Both the position numbers and the translations under genes were made by a program. 64,000 bases of DNA from the NCBI RefSeq assembly GCF_032154225.1, contig NZ_JALDYF010000002.1, positions 248,001 to 312,000 on the forward strand, in the 5' to 3' direction. A model generated the notes under the pieces. It did no database searches, was not told the origin of the DNA, and saw only the letters and a list, made by a program, of their open reading frames with translations. The DNA is from Psychrobacillus sp032154225 (GTDB lineage Bacteria; Bacillota; Bacilli; Bacillales_A; Planococcaceae). Every line of letters begins with the position of its first letter. The stretch's first letter is position 1. Positions 50,091 to 59,813 of this stretch are shown piece after piece.

Positions 50091-51917
50091 ATGTCTAAAA
50101 TTATCGGTATTGACTTAGGAACAACAAACTCATGTGTATCAGTATTAGAAGCAGGGGAACCAAAAGTAATTCCAAATCCAGAAGGAAATCGCACAACTCC
50201 ATCTGTTGTTGCATTTAAAAACGGTGAGCGCCAAGTTGGAGAAGTAGCTAAACGTCAATCAATCACAAATCCACATACAATTTCTTCTGTAAAACGTTTA
50301 ATGGGTACAAATGAAAAAGTATCTGCAGAAGGTAAAGAATATACGGCCCAAGAAGTATCTGCAATGATTCTTCAATACTTAAAAGGATTTGCAGAAGAAT
50401 ACCTTGGTGAAAAAGTGACAAAAGCTGTTATTACAGTTCCAGCTTACTTTAATGATGCTGAGCGTCAAGCAACAAAAGATGCTGGTCGTATTGCTGGTCT
50501 TGAAGTAGAACGTATTATTAACGAGCCAACTGCTGCTGCACTTGCATACGGTTTAGATAAAATGGATCATGACGAAAAAATTCTTGTTTACGATTTAGGT
50601 GGCGGTACATTTGACGTGTCTATCCTAGAATTAGGAGACGGAGTATTTGAAGTTCTTGCTACTGCGGGAGACAACCGTCTTGGTGGAGATGACTTTGACC
50701 AAGTATTAATAGACTACTTAGTACAAGAATTCAAAAAAGATAACGGCATTGACTTATCACAAGATAAAATGGCCGTACAACGTCTAAAAGACGCTGCTGA
50801 AAAAGCGAAAAAAGATTTATCTGGAGTTACATCAACTCAAATCTCTCTTCCATTTATCACAGCTGGAGAAGCAGGACCTCTTCACTTAGAAATTACAATG
50901 TCTCGTGCTAAATTTGATGATTTAACTGCTCATTTAGTAGAGCGTACAATGGTACCAACTCGCCAAGCGATGAAAGATGCAGGATTATCTGCTTCTCAAA
51001 TTGATAAAATTATTTTAGTTGGTGGATCTACTCGTATTCCAGCAGTACAAGAAGCAATTAAAAAAGAAACTGGTAAAGAGCCACATAAAGGCGTAAACCC
51101 GGATGAAGTAGTAGCAATGGGTGCTGCTGTTCAAGGTGGAGTATTAACTGGAGAAGTAAAAGACGTTGTTCTTCTAGACGTAACACCACTTTCTTTAGGT
51201 ATTGAAACAATGGGAAGCGTATTTACAAAGTTAATCGAACGTAATACGACAATTCCTACATCAAAATCACAAGTTTTCTCAACTGCAGCGGACAACCAAC
51301 CGGCAGTAGATATTCACGTGCTTCAAGGTGAACGTCCAATGGCGACTGACAATAAAACACTTGGTCGTTTCCAACTTTCGGATATTCCACCAGCACAACG
51401 TGGAGTACCACAAATCGAAGTTACATTCGATATCGACAAAAATGGTATCGTAAATGTTAAAGCGAAAGATCTAGGCACACAAAAAGAGCAAAACATTACA
51501 ATTCAATCGAACTCATCATTATCAGATGAAGAAATCGACCGTATGGTAAAAGAAGCAGAAGCAAACGCTGATGCTGATAAAGTTCGCAAAGAAGAAGCAG
51601 AAGTGAAAAATGAAGCAGATCAATTAGTTTTCATGACTGAAAAAACAATTAAAGATTTAGAAGATAAAGTATCAGAAGAAGAGAAAAAGTCTGCTGAAGA
51701 TGCAAAAGAAGAGTTAAAAGCTGCACTTGAAGCTGGAAACTTAGAAGACATTAAAGCGAAAAAAGACAAATTAAACGAAATCGTACAACAATTAACAATG
51801 AAGCTTTACGAGCAAGCTCAAGCAGAAGCAAATGCTAACGGCGAGCAAGCTGGACCATCAGATGACGGTGTTGTTGATGCTGAGTTTGAAGAAGTAAAAG
51901 ACGATAAAGATAAATAA
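50091..51917 (+). CDS. dnaK: Chaperone DnaK (Hsp70)
   Basis: An ATP-driven Hsp70 chaperone. The 608-residue protein has the nucleotide-binding domain (IGIDLGTTNSC, DLGGGTFDVS, VGGSTRIPAVQ), the DVTPLSLGIE linker region, a substrate-binding domain and an acidic EEVKDDKDK tail. As in other Gram-positives, it lacks the 24-residue insertion typical of proteobacterial DnaK. AGGAGG precedes the ATG. Confidence 0.98.
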   Translation: MSKIIGIDLGTTNSCVSVLEAGEPKVIPNPEGNRTTPSVVAFKNGERQVGEVAKRQSITNPHTISSVKRLMGTNEKVSAEGKEYTAQEVSAMILQYLKGFAEEYLGEKVTKAVITVPAYFNDAERQATKDAGRIAGLEVERIINEPTAAALAYGLDKMDHDEKILVYDLGGGTFDVSILELGDGVFEVLATAGDNRLGGDDFDQVLIDYLVQEFKKDNGIDLSQDKMAVQRLKDAAEKAKKDLSGVTSTQISLPFITAGEAGPLHLEITMSRAKFDDLTAHLVERTMVPTRQAMKDAGLSASQIDKIILVGGSTRIPAVQEAIKKETGKEPHKGVNPDEVVAMGAAVQGGVLTGEVKDVVLLDVTPLSLGIETMGSVFTKLIERNTTIPTSKSQVFSTAADNQPAVDIHVLQGERPMATDNKTLGRFQLSDIPPAQRGVPQIEVTFDIDKNGIVNVKAKDLGTQKEQNITIQSNSSLSDEEIDRMVKEAEANADADKVRKEEAEVKNEADQLVFMTEKTIKDLEDKVSEEEKKSAEDAKEELKAALEAGNLEDIKAKKDKLNEIVQQLTMKLYEQAQAEANANGEQAGPSDDGVVDAEFEEVKDDKDK

Positions 51918-51933
51918 GAATAGTAGCAAGTGG

Positions 51934-51968
51934 AAAAAGTCAAAGACCGTTTTCGGCTTTGGCTTTTT
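51934..51968 (+). terminator. Partial terminator between dnaK and dnaJ
   Basis: AAAAAGTCAAAGACCG (51934-51949) pairs with CGGCTTTGGCTTTTT (51954-51968) with some wobble and mismatch. Similar attenuating hairpins reduce expression of the distal genes in heat-shock operons; read-through still feeds dnaJ. Confidence 0.65.
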
Positions 51969-52076
51969 CAATGTTTTGCTTCCATGTTACAATAATGTTT
52001 ACTCGCAATTAATATATTGGTAAGACCAACCGAAGGACCGTTTGATGTCTAGGTTAGAAGAGCAGGAGAGTGGAAT

Positions 52077-53186
52077 ATGAACAAGCGTGATTATTATGAA
52101 GTACTTGGAATTGCAAAAGGTGCTTCACAAGATGAAATAAAAAAAGCATATCGTAAACTGTCAAAACAATATCACCCGGATATTAACAAAGCTGCAGATG
52201 CAGAAGATAAGTTTAAGGAATTATCGGAAGCGTATGAAGTGCTTAGTGATGACCAAAAACGCGCACAATATGACCAATTTGGGCATGCTAGTCCAAATCA
52301 AGGCTTCGGTGGAGGCGATGGTTTTGGATTCGAAGATATTTTCAGCTCATTCTTCGGAGGCGGAGGATCTCGTCGACGTGATCCAAACGCACCAAGAAAA
52401 GGTGATGATCTTCAATATTCAATGACAATTGAATTTGAAGAAGCTGTTTTCGGAAAAGAAACTGAAATTGAAGTTGCTAAAGAAGAAAACTGTGACACTT
52501 GTGATGGTAGCGGTGCAAAACCTGGAACACATCCAGACAAATGTTCACACTGTCAAGGTGCTGGGCAAGTCAATGTGACGCAAGACACGCCATTCGGTAG
52601 AATTCAAACAAAACGTGCTTGTAACTATTGCCAAGGAACAGGTAAAATTATTAAAGATAAATGTTCAACTTGTCATGGTAAAGGTTCTGTAAACAAACGC
52701 AAAAAAATTAAAGTAACAATACCTGCTGGAGTAGATGATGGCCAACAACTTCGCGTAAGTGGTCAAGGTGAGCCAGGTAAAAATGGTGGCCCTGCTGGAG
52801 ACTTATATATCGTTTTCCGAGTAAAAGCAGATCCTCGATTTGAACGCGATGGCGATGATATTTATTATGAATTGCCATTAACATATGCTCAAGCAGCACT
52901 TGGAGACGAAATCGAAATTCCAACAGTACAAGGAAAAGTGAAATTGAAAATTCCTGCTGGCACACAGTCCCAAACGAAATTCCGTTTAAAAGGAAAAGGC
53001 GTGAAAAACGTTCATGGTTATGGCATTGGGGACCAGCATGTGATTGTAAAAGTTATTACACCGAAAAAATTAACCGAAAAACAAAAGCAATTACTTCGTG
53101 AATTTGCAGAAATAAGTGGCGATATTCCAGAAGAACAAGGAAGTTCGTTATTTGATAAAATTAAAAGAACGATAAAAGGTGAATAA
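52077..53186 (+). CDS. dnaJ: Chaperone DnaJ (Hsp40)
   Basis: A co-chaperone that delivers substrates to DnaK and stimulates its ATPase. The 369-residue type I DnaJ has a J domain (1-70, HPD in QYHPDIN), a Gly/Phe-rich segment, and four CxxCxGxG zinc repeats (CDTCDGSG, CSHCQGAG, CNYCQGTG, CSTCHGKG). C-terminal beta domains complete it. Confidence 0.97.
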   Translation: MNKRDYYEVLGIAKGASQDEIKKAYRKLSKQYHPDINKAADAEDKFKELSEAYEVLSDDQKRAQYDQFGHASPNQGFGGGDGFGFEDIFSSFFGGGGSRRRDPNAPRKGDDLQYSMTIEFEEAVFGKETEIEVAKEENCDTCDGSGAKPGTHPDKCSHCQGAGQVNVTQDTPFGRIQTKRACNYCQGTGKIIKDKCSTCHGKGSVNKRKKIKVTIPAGVDDGQQLRVSGQGEPGKNGGPAGDLYIVFRVKADPRFERDGDDIYYELPLTYAQAALGDEIEIPTVQGKVKLKIPAGTQSQTKFRLKGKGVKNVHGYGIGDQHVIVKVITPKKLTEKQKQLLREFAEISGDIPEEQGSSLFDKIKRTIKGE

Positions 53187-53201
53187 AGGAGTTGTCCGCA
53201 A

Positions 53202-54146
53202 GTGAAATGGTCCGAACTGTCTATTCATACAACAAATGAAGCGGTTGAAGCGATAAGTAATATTTTGCATGAAGCTGGTGCAAGTGGGGTCGTTATTGAA
53301 GACTCTGAAGAATTAGTGAGAGAAAGAGAAGATCAATTTGGAGAAATTTATAGCTTAAATCCAGATGATTTTCCAGTAGATGGTGTTCGTGTAAAGGCTT
53401 ATTTAGCAGAAACTAGCTTTCTTTTAGAAACGGTAGAAGAGATCAAGCTTGCGATTAACAACTTACAAAACTTTAACATCGACGTTGGGCATAATATTGT
53501 TACTGTCCATGAAGTGGATGAAGAAGACTGGGCAACAGCTTGGAAAAAATATTACCATCCTGTAAAAATTTCTAATCGTTTTACAATCGTTCCAACATGG
53601 GAAGATTACGAAAGAGTGCATACAGACGAGTTAATCATTGAATTGGACCCTGGTATGGCTTTCGGTACTGGCACACACCCTACAACTGTAATGTGTCTAC
53701 AAGCATTAGAGAAAACGGTACAACCGGATTCTAGCGTAATTGACGTTGGTACCGGATCTGGAGTGCTTTCTATTGGTGCTGCCAAATTAGGCGCTACTTC
53801 CATTCATGCACTTGATTTAGACGAGGTTGCAGTAACTTCTGCAAAAGAAAATATTGCACTCAATAAAGTAGAACATCTAGTAGAAGTAACACATGGTAAT
53901 TTACTTGATAATGTACATGAACAAGCAGACATTGTTGTTGCAAATATTTTAGCCGAAATTATTATGACTTTTACAGACGATGCATTTTCGATTGTAAAAG
54001 AAGGTGGTTTATTTATCACCTCTGGAATTATCGCAACGAAAAAAGACGATGTGCGTAATTCCTTACTACAATCTGGTTTTGAAATAGAAGAAGTAATGAT
54101 GATGGAAGACTGGGTAACGATTATTTCTAAAAAACCTATTAAATAA
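53202..54146 (+). CDS. prmA: Ribosomal protein L11 methyltransferase
   Basis: Trimethylates lysines and the N-terminus of L11 with SAM. The 314-residue protein has the substrate-binding N-terminal domain and the methyltransferase motif VIDVGTGSGVLSIGAAKLG, then VVANILAEII (NPP-like). Initiation is at GTG 53202 following AAGGAG, 15 bp after dnaJ in the extended hrcA operon. Confidence 0.95.
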   Translation: MKWSELSIHTTNEAVEAISNILHEAGASGVVIEDSEELVREREDQFGEIYSLNPDDFPVDGVRVKAYLAETSFLLETVEEIKLAINNLQNFNIDVGHNIVTVHEVDEEDWATAWKKYYHPVKISNRFTIVPTWEDYERVHTDELIIELDPGMAFGTGTHPTTVMCLQALEKTVQPDSSVIDVGTGSGVLSIGAAKLGATSIHALDLDEVAVTSAKENIALNKVEHLVEVTHGNLLDNVHEQADIVVANILAEIIMTFTDDAFSIVKEGGLFITSGIIATKKDDVRNSLLQSGFEIEEVMMMEDWVTIISKKPIK

Positions 54147-54157
54147 GGGAGAATGTT

Positions 54158-54898
54158 ATGCAACGTTATTTTACGCATGAGAGAATCCAAGAAAATAATA
54201 CACTAACAATCTCAGGAGACGATGCGCATCATATGATTCAAGTGATGCGCATGACTCCTGGCGATGAAGTATATATAGTAGCAGAAGGTGTAACGTATAC
54301 GACTGCCCTTGTAGAAGGAACGTCTAAATCCGTTCTTTTGCACATAAAAGAACAACATGCTGAGTCCAATGAAATGCCGATTAAAGTATCCATTGTTTGT
54401 GGCTTGCCTAAAGGGGATAAGTTAGAATTGATCACCCAAAAGGCCACGGAATTAGGAATGCACACACTTTATCCATTTGAAGCAAAGAGATCCATCGTCA
54501 AATGGGATAAGCAAAAAAATGAGAAAAAAATTGCTCGTCTACAAAAAATTGCAAAAGAAGCAGCGGAACAATCACATCGTTCTTTTATGCCTCACATACA
54601 TAATCCAATAACTCTAAAAGAGCTATTAGAAATCGCTAAATCATACGATGTGAAGTTTGTGGCCGATGAAGAAGATGCGAAGCTAGAAAACCGCCAAAAG
54701 TTTGCTGAGCAATTAAAAAAAGTGTATGATAAATCATCAATACTAATTGTTTTTGGACCTGAAGGTGGCTTAGATCGCCAGGAAATAACAACATTATTTG
54801 AAAATGAGTTTCAACCAATTTCACTTGGGCCAAGAATTCTACGAACAGAAACTGCACCGTTATATGCGCTTGCAGCAATTTCCTATGAATATGAATGA
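54158..54898 (+). CDS. rsmE: 16S rRNA (uracil-1498-N3)-methyltransferase
   Basis: Methylates U1498 in 16S rRNA. The 246-residue SPOUT-class enzyme has an N-terminal PUA-like domain and a knotted C-terminal domain with IVFGPEGGLDRQE, LGPRILRTETAP and YALAAI. It lies eleven bases after prmA. Confidence 0.95.
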   Translation: MQRYFTHERIQENNTLTISGDDAHHMIQVMRMTPGDEVYIVAEGVTYTTALVEGTSKSVLLHIKEQHAESNEMPIKVSIVCGLPKGDKLELITQKATELGMHTLYPFEAKRSIVKWDKQKNEKKIARLQKIAKEAAEQSHRSFMPHIHNPITLKELLEIAKSYDVKFVADEEDAKLENRQKFAEQLKKVYDKSSILIVFGPEGGLDRQEITTLFENEFQPISLGPRILRTETAPLYALAAISYEYE

Positions 54899-54913
54899 AA
54901 GAGGTGTATGGAC

Positions 54914-56254
54914 ATGTCATCTGTTGCATTTCATACGTTAGGTTGTAAAGTAAATCATTATGAAACGGAAGCTATTTGGCAATTATTTAAAGATGATGGC
55001 TATGATCGTACTGATTTTGAAAAACAATCTGATGTATATGTGATTAATACATGTACTGTAACAAATACTGGCGATAAAAAAAGTCGACAAGTTATTCGCC
55101 GTGCAATTCGCCAAAATCCAGATGCAGTTATTTGTGTGACAGGTTGTTACGCGCAAACATCTCCAGCTGAAATAATGGCTATTCCAGGCGTAGATATTGT
55201 CGTTGGAACACAACAACGTACGAAAATGCTTGAATATATTGAGCAATATAAAGTAGAGCGTAAACCGATTAATGCAGTTGGCAACATTATGAAAAACCGT
55301 GTATATGAAGAATTAGATGTACCTTCATTCACAGATCGCACTCGTGCATCTTTAAAGATTCAAGAGGGCTGCAATAACTTTTGTACGTTCTGTATTATTC
55401 CTTGGGCTCGAGGACTTATGCGTTCAAGAGACCCACAAGAGGTCGTGCACCAAGCACAGCAGCTAGTCGATGCAGGTTATTTAGAAATCGTATTAACTGG
55501 TATTCATACAGGTGGATACGGAGAAGATTTAAAAGATTATAATCTAGCTCAATTATTAAGAGATATTGAAGCAAATGTGAAGGGCTTAAAACGACTTCGT
55601 ATTAGTTCTATTGAGGCTAGTCAATTATCAGATGAAGTAATTGATGTATTAAGAGACTCTAAAATTGTTGTAAGACATCTACATATTCCGATTCAGTCTG
55701 GATCAGACACTGTTTTAAAAAGAATGCGTAGAAAATATACAATGGAATTTTTCGCAGATCGTTTAGATCGCCTAAGAGAAGCTTTGCCAGATTTAGCAAT
55801 TACATCAGATGTTATTGTTGGATTCCCTGGTGAAACGGAAGAAGAATTTTTAGAAACATATCATTTTATTCGTGACCAAAAATTCTCTGAACTGCATGTG
55901 TTCCCGTATTCTAAGCGTACTGGTACTCCTGCGGCTAGAATGGAAGACCAAGTTTTAGAAGATGTGAAAAATGAACGAGTGCATCGTTTAATCACGTTAA
56001 ATGATCAGCTAGCAGTAGAATATGCTTCTCGTTTTGAAGGAGAAGTGTTGGAAATTATTCCAGAAGAAAAATATAAATTAGATCCAACTTCTAATTTATA
56101 TGAAGGATACACAGATAATTACTTGAAAGTAGTTATTTCTGCATCGGATGATATTATTGGTAAGCTGACACGCGTTAAAATTACAAAAGCGGGTTATCCG
56201 TATAATGAAGGTCAGTTTGTGCGAGTCCTAGATGGCGTGGAAGAATTCGTTTAA
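54914..56254 (+). CDS. mtaB: tRNA t6A37 methylthiotransferase MtaB
   Basis: A radical SAM methylthiotransferase that makes ms2t6A37 in ANN-decoding tRNAs (B. subtilis YqeV). The 446-residue protein has the N-terminal UPF0004 domain with three cluster cysteines (LGCKVN, NTCTVT, CVTGCYAQ), the radical SAM motif CNNFCTFC and a C-terminal TRAM domain. The ATG at 54914 is seven bases after GAGGTG; ATG 54908 is too close. It acts on t6A, as does TcdA at 6.1 kb. Confidence 0.95.
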   Translation: MSSVAFHTLGCKVNHYETEAIWQLFKDDGYDRTDFEKQSDVYVINTCTVTNTGDKKSRQVIRRAIRQNPDAVICVTGCYAQTSPAEIMAIPGVDIVVGTQQRTKMLEYIEQYKVERKPINAVGNIMKNRVYEELDVPSFTDRTRASLKIQEGCNNFCTFCIIPWARGLMRSRDPQEVVHQAQQLVDAGYLEIVLTGIHTGGYGEDLKDYNLAQLLRDIEANVKGLKRLRISSIEASQLSDEVIDVLRDSKIVVRHLHIPIQSGSDTVLKRMRRKYTMEFFADRLDRLREALPDLAITSDVIVGFPGETEEEFLETYHFIRDQKFSELHVFPYSKRTGTPAARMEDQVLEDVKNERVHRLITLNDQLAVEYASRFEGEVLEIIPEEKYKLDPTSNLYEGYTDNYLKVVISASDDIIGKLTRVKITKAGYPYNEGQFVRVLDGVEEFV

Positions 56255-56257
56255 TGG

Positions 56258-56289
56258 AGTCAGTGAGTAAATCTCACTGGCTTTTTTTT
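56258..56289 (+). terminator. Terminator of the hrcA operon
   Basis: AGTCAGTGAG (56258-56267) pairs with CTCACTGGCT (56273-56282), followed by seven T. Confidence 0.88.
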
Positions 56290-56342
56290 CACTTTGCTAT
56301 TATGATAAAGAGGTACGTACAACTTCCAGGAGGGAATATATA

Positions 56343-57014
56343 ATGACTCAAAATATTGCGGCATTAATCGATCATACATTATTAAAACAAAATGCAACAA
56401 AAGAGCAAATTGAGAAGCTCTGTGAGGAAGCTAAAACCTATACATTTGCATCAGTATGCGTTAATCCAACATGGGTAAACTTAAGTGCAAACCTGTTGCA
56501 AAATACTGCTGTTAAAGTGTGTACAGTAATCGGTTTTCCATTAGGAGCGAGTACGACAGCAGTTAAAGCTTTCGAAACGACTAATGCAATTGAAAATGGT
56601 GCCCAGGAAATTGATATGGTATTAAATGTAGGGGCGTTAAAAGATGCAGCCTATGATTTTGTACAAAAAGATATTGAAGCAGTAGTAGAAGCGGCAAAAG
56701 GTAAAGCAATTGTAAAAGTAATTTTCGAAACTTGTTTATTAACAAATGAAGAAATTGTGAAAGCAAGCGAATTATCAAAAGCAGCTGGAGCAGATTTTGT
56801 GAAAACTTCTACTGGATTTTCTACAGATGGAGCAACTATCGAGGCTGTTAAACTAATGCGTGAAACTGTTGGAGCAGAGCTTGGAGTGAAGGCTTCTGGC
56901 GGCGTTCGTAGCCTAGAAGACTTGCAAGCAATGGTCGAAGCAGGAGCTAATAGAATCGGTGCAAGTTCTGGTGTAGAAATTATGCAAGGATTAACGAGTA
57001 AATCTGACTATTAA
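56343..57014 (+). CDS. deoC: Deoxyribose-phosphate aldolase
   Basis: Cleaves 2-deoxyribose-5-phosphate to glyceraldehyde-3-phosphate and acetaldehyde in nucleoside catabolism. The 223-residue TIM-barrel enzyme starts IAALIDHTLLKQNAT. It has the Schiff-base Lys region ADFVKTSTGFS, the second Lys in LGVKASGGVRS and the KVIFETCLL strand. It stands between mtaB and rpsU without other deoxynucleoside genes; in B. subtilis deoC (dra) lies elsewhere with nupC and pdp. Confidence 0.95.
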   Translation: MTQNIAALIDHTLLKQNATKEQIEKLCEEAKTYTFASVCVNPTWVNLSANLLQNTAVKVCTVIGFPLGASTTAVKAFETTNAIENGAQEIDMVLNVGALKDAAYDFVQKDIEAVVEAAKGKAIVKVIFETCLLTNEEIVKASELSKAAGADFVKTSTGFSTDGATIEAVKLMRETVGAELGVKASGGVRSLEDLQAMVEAGANRIGASSGVEIMQGLTSKSDY

Positions 57015-57028
57015 ATTTTATGTAAGTA

Positions 57029-57057
57029 TTGACCAAGTCGGAAATTTACGATATAAT
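57029..57057 (+). promoter_or_regulatory. Sigma-A promoter of rpsU
   Basis: TTGACC (57029-57034), exactly 17 bases, TATAAT (57052-57057), about 60 bp before the rpsU start. Confidence 0.8.
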
Positions 57058-57118
57058 TTTTTAGTACATAGCACTTGGTTATGTACTTAACGTGTGTTCG
57101 GAGGGGGGGGAAAGAGAG

Positions 57119-57292
57119 ATGTCAAAAACTGTCGTTCGTAAAAACGAATCGCTTGAAGATGCTCTTCGCCGCTTCAAACGTACTGTATCTAAAAGTGGTA
57201 CAATTCAAGAGGTAAGAAAGCGCGAGTTTTATGAAAAGCCAAGCGTGAAACGTAAAAAGAAATCAGAAGCTGCACGTAAACGTAAGTGGTAA
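57119..57292 (+). CDS. rpsU: 30S ribosomal protein S21
   Basis: A 57-residue basic protein needed for translation initiation by the 30S subunit. MSKTVVRKNESLEDALRRFK and the KKKSEAARKRKW tail are typical. The start at 57119 is preceded by a long GGAGGGGGGG purine run; the in-frame ATG/GTG at 57092 lies upstream of it. A terminator follows, and the yqeY gene usual after rpsU is absent. Confidence 0.96.
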   Translation: MSKTVVRKNESLEDALRRFKRTVSKSGTIQEVRKREFYEKPSVKRKKKSEAARKRKW

Positions 57293-57355
57293 ACTAACCC
57301 TAACCATCCCTGCGTTCAAAACACGTACTGTATGATTTGAAAATTTACAATTATG

Positions 57356-57394
57356 TAAACCGAGAAAATATATATTTTCTCGGTTTATTTTTTT
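57356..57394 (+). terminator. Terminator of rpsU
   Basis: A perfect 15-bp stem, TAAACCGAGAAAATA (57356-57370) with TATTTTCTCGGTTTA (57373-57387), then seven T. Confidence 0.9.
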
Positions 57395-57456
57395 GAAACT
57401 TTTTTCTTTCTATTCCGTAAAGATACATATACATAATGAAGAAGGGAGGTTTAAGG

Positions 57457-58785
57457 ATGAAATTGTCCAGGTATATTTTTTCTTGCTGTTTACTCATACT
57501 ATCGATTTTTATGATTATTCCTTCCATAATGGCGCAAACTCCAGTAGTGTATAAAATCCCAGTTTATAAAGAGGTAGAAAAAGGATTATATGCATTTTTG
57601 AAAAGGTCTATAAACGAGGCAGAAGAAGCGGGAGCAGAAGCAATTATTTTAGATATTAATACTCCTGGAGGATTTGTAGATTCAGCGGAAAGAATTGCTA
57701 GTTTACTCGATTCAACTTCTATTCGGACAATTGCTTATGTTAATTCGGAAGCATTGTCTGCAGGAGCATACTTAGCGCTGCATGCCGATGAAATCTATAT
57801 GTCACCAAGCGGCACAATTGGCGCAGCGGCAGTGATAGATAGTAGCGGAAATACTGCGGATGAAAAGGCAAATAGTGCTTGGAAAGCAAAAATGATTAAT
57901 GCCGCAGAACTGACAGGAAAAGACCCAATATATGCACAAGCAATGGCGGATGATACGGTGGACTTACCTAAATTTAGAGCGCCAGTCGGAAAATTATTAA
58001 CACTTTCTGCTTCGGAAGCATTGCAAGTAAAGTATTCAAAAGGCACGGTTAGTTCTTTGAAGGAATTATTAGAGGCGACAGATCTTGCGGGTTCTAAAAT
58101 TGTGGAGACAGAAGAAACGTTTACAGAGTCTTTAGCAAGATTTATAACGAACCCTATTATTGTACCAATCCTGTTGTCTATTGCGAGTCTTGGTTTAATA
58201 GTTGAATTATATTCACCTGGATTTGGTGTAGCCGGCACGATGGGTCTTATATCGTTAGTTCTCTTCTTTTTCGGCCATTTAGTTGCAGGGCTTGCTGGAT
58301 ATGAGACAATAATCATATTCATCATTGGTGTGTGCTTTATAATAGCCGAATTCTTCTTGCCCGGAGGAATTAGTGGTATATTAGGAGTAGCTATTATTAT
58401 TTTTAGTATAATACTAGCTGGGGGCAATATTGTGCAAATGAGCATTGCCGTTTTAATTGCGTTAACAGTAGCTATAGTGGGAATGGTGATTATTATGAAG
58501 TTCTTTGGGAAAAAGCAAACGATTTGGAACAAAATAATTTTATCGGATGCAACTACTACAGAGCAAGGTTATGTTTCGAATGAAAATAGAGTAGACCTTG
58601 TAGGTAGAGTAGCTGTGACAATGACAGCACTTAGACCAGCTGGAACGATCCGTGTTAAAGATGAGCGAATTGACGCTATATCAGACGGAAGTTATGTTGA
58701 TAAAGATAAACATGTTATGATTATTAAGGTAGAAGGCTCTCGTATTGTTGTGCGAGAAGTTTTAGAAGGGGAGGAAATAAAATGA
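57457..58785 (+). CDS. yqeZ: NfeD-family membrane serine protease YqeZ
   Basis: A 442-residue membrane protein of the long NfeD type. A signal/TM helix (about 8-26) is followed by a ClpP-class serine protease domain (DINTPGGFVDSAERIA; nucleophile Ser in ALSAGAYLA). Several TM helices (about 230-355) and a C-terminal OB-fold NfeD domain complete it. NfeD proteins accompany flotillin/stomatin partners, and floA follows with a four-base overlap. In B. subtilis the yqeZ-floA-yqfB operon is sigma-W-controlled and confers sublancin resistance. The start at 57457 follows GGGAGG; ATG 57436 lies before it. Confidence 0.93.
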   Translation: MKLSRYIFSCCLLILSIFMIIPSIMAQTPVVYKIPVYKEVEKGLYAFLKRSINEAEEAGAEAIILDINTPGGFVDSAERIASLLDSTSIRTIAYVNSEALSAGAYLALHADEIYMSPSGTIGAAAVIDSSGNTADEKANSAWKAKMINAAELTGKDPIYAQAMADDTVDLPKFRAPVGKLLTLSASEALQVKYSKGTVSSLKELLEATDLAGSKIVETEETFTESLARFITNPIIVPILLSIASLGLIVELYSPGFGVAGTMGLISLVLFFFGHLVAGLAGYETIIIFIIGVCFIIAEFFLPGGISGILGVAIIIFSIILAGGNIVQMSIAVLIALTVAIVGMVIIMKFFGKKQTIWNKIILSDATTTEQGYVSNENRVDLVGRVAVTMTALRPAGTIRVKDERIDAISDGSYVDKDKHVMIIKVEGSRIVVREVLEGEEIK

Positions 58786-59786
58786 TTATTAGTGGAACTA
58801 CAATAGGTTTAATCGTAGTAATCGTATTAGCATTTGTTTTGCTATCTGTATTTTTCACATTTTTTCCAATCGCATTATGGATTTCAGCACTTGCAGCTGG
58901 AGTAAAAATTAGTATTTTCACACTTGTAGGGATGAGGTTACGTCGAGTAATTCCTTCAAGAATCGTTAATCCATTAATAAAAGCACATAAAGCGGGATTG
59001 AGCGTTTCGATTAATCAATTAGAAAGTCACTATTTAGCTGGTGGTAACGTAGACCGCGTTGTTAATGCGTTAATCGCTGCACACCGTGCGAATATCGATC
59101 TTTCATTCGAACGTGCGGCTGCAATTGACTTAGCAGGACGTGACGTTTTAGAAGCAGTACAAATGTCTGTTAACCCGAAAGTAATTGAAACACCATTTAT
59201 CGCTGGTGTGGCGATGAACGGGATTGAAGTAAAAGCAAAGGCACGTATTACGGTACGCGCAAATATTGACCGCTTAGTAGGTGGTGCGGGTGAAGAAACA
59301 ATCGTTGCCCGTGTTGGTGAAGGGATTATTTCAACAATCGGTTCAAGTACTAGTCATGAACGGGTGCTTGAAAATCCAGATTTAATCTCTCAAACGGTTC
59401 TTGCAAAAGGACTAGATTCAGGTACAGCATTTGAAATTCTATCGATTGATATTGCGGATGTTGATATAGGTAAAAATATCGGTGCTGAACTTCAAACAGA
59501 GCAAGCAGAAGCAGATAAGAAAATTGCACAAGCAAAAGCAGAAGAACGTCGTGCGATGGCTGTTGCATCTGAACAAGAGATGAAAGCAAAAGTAGTAGAA
59601 ATGAGATCAAAAGTAGTAGAAGCAGAAGCGGAAGTTCCTTTAGCTATGGCTGAAGCACTTCGCGAAGGAAATATTGGCGTCATGGATTATATGAACTACA
59701 ACAATATTAAAGCAGATACTGGTATGAGAGATTCTATAAGCAAAGTCGGCGGAGATAAGTCTTCTACTGATGAGCTTAAGGGCTAG
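58782..59786 (+). CDS. floA: Flotillin-like protein FloA
   Basis: A 334-residue membrane-microdomain scaffold. It has an N-terminal membrane helix (about 3-30), the PHB/SPFH-like domain, a coiled-coil region rich in Glu/Ala (TEQAEADKKIAQAKAEERR) and the family-typical EAEVPLAMAEALREGNIGVMDY. It overlaps yqeZ by four bases, consistent with joint action in membrane organisation. Confidence 0.95.
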   Translation: MIISGTTIGLIVVIVLAFVLLSVFFTFFPIALWISALAAGVKISIFTLVGMRLRRVIPSRIVNPLIKAHKAGLSVSINQLESHYLAGGNVDRVVNALIAAHRANIDLSFERAAAIDLAGRDVLEAVQMSVNPKVIETPFIAGVAMNGIEVKAKARITVRANIDRLVGGAGEETIVARVGEGIISTIGSSTSHERVLENPDLISQTVLAKGLDSGTAFEILSIDIADVDIGKNIGAELQTEQAEADKKIAQAKAEERRAMAVASEQEMKAKVVEMRSKVVEAEAEVPLAMAEALREGNIGVMDYMNYNNIKADTGMRDSISKVGGDKSSTDELKG

Positions 59787-59813
59787 TAATATAGTGGAAA
59801 GGAGGTTTTCTCC

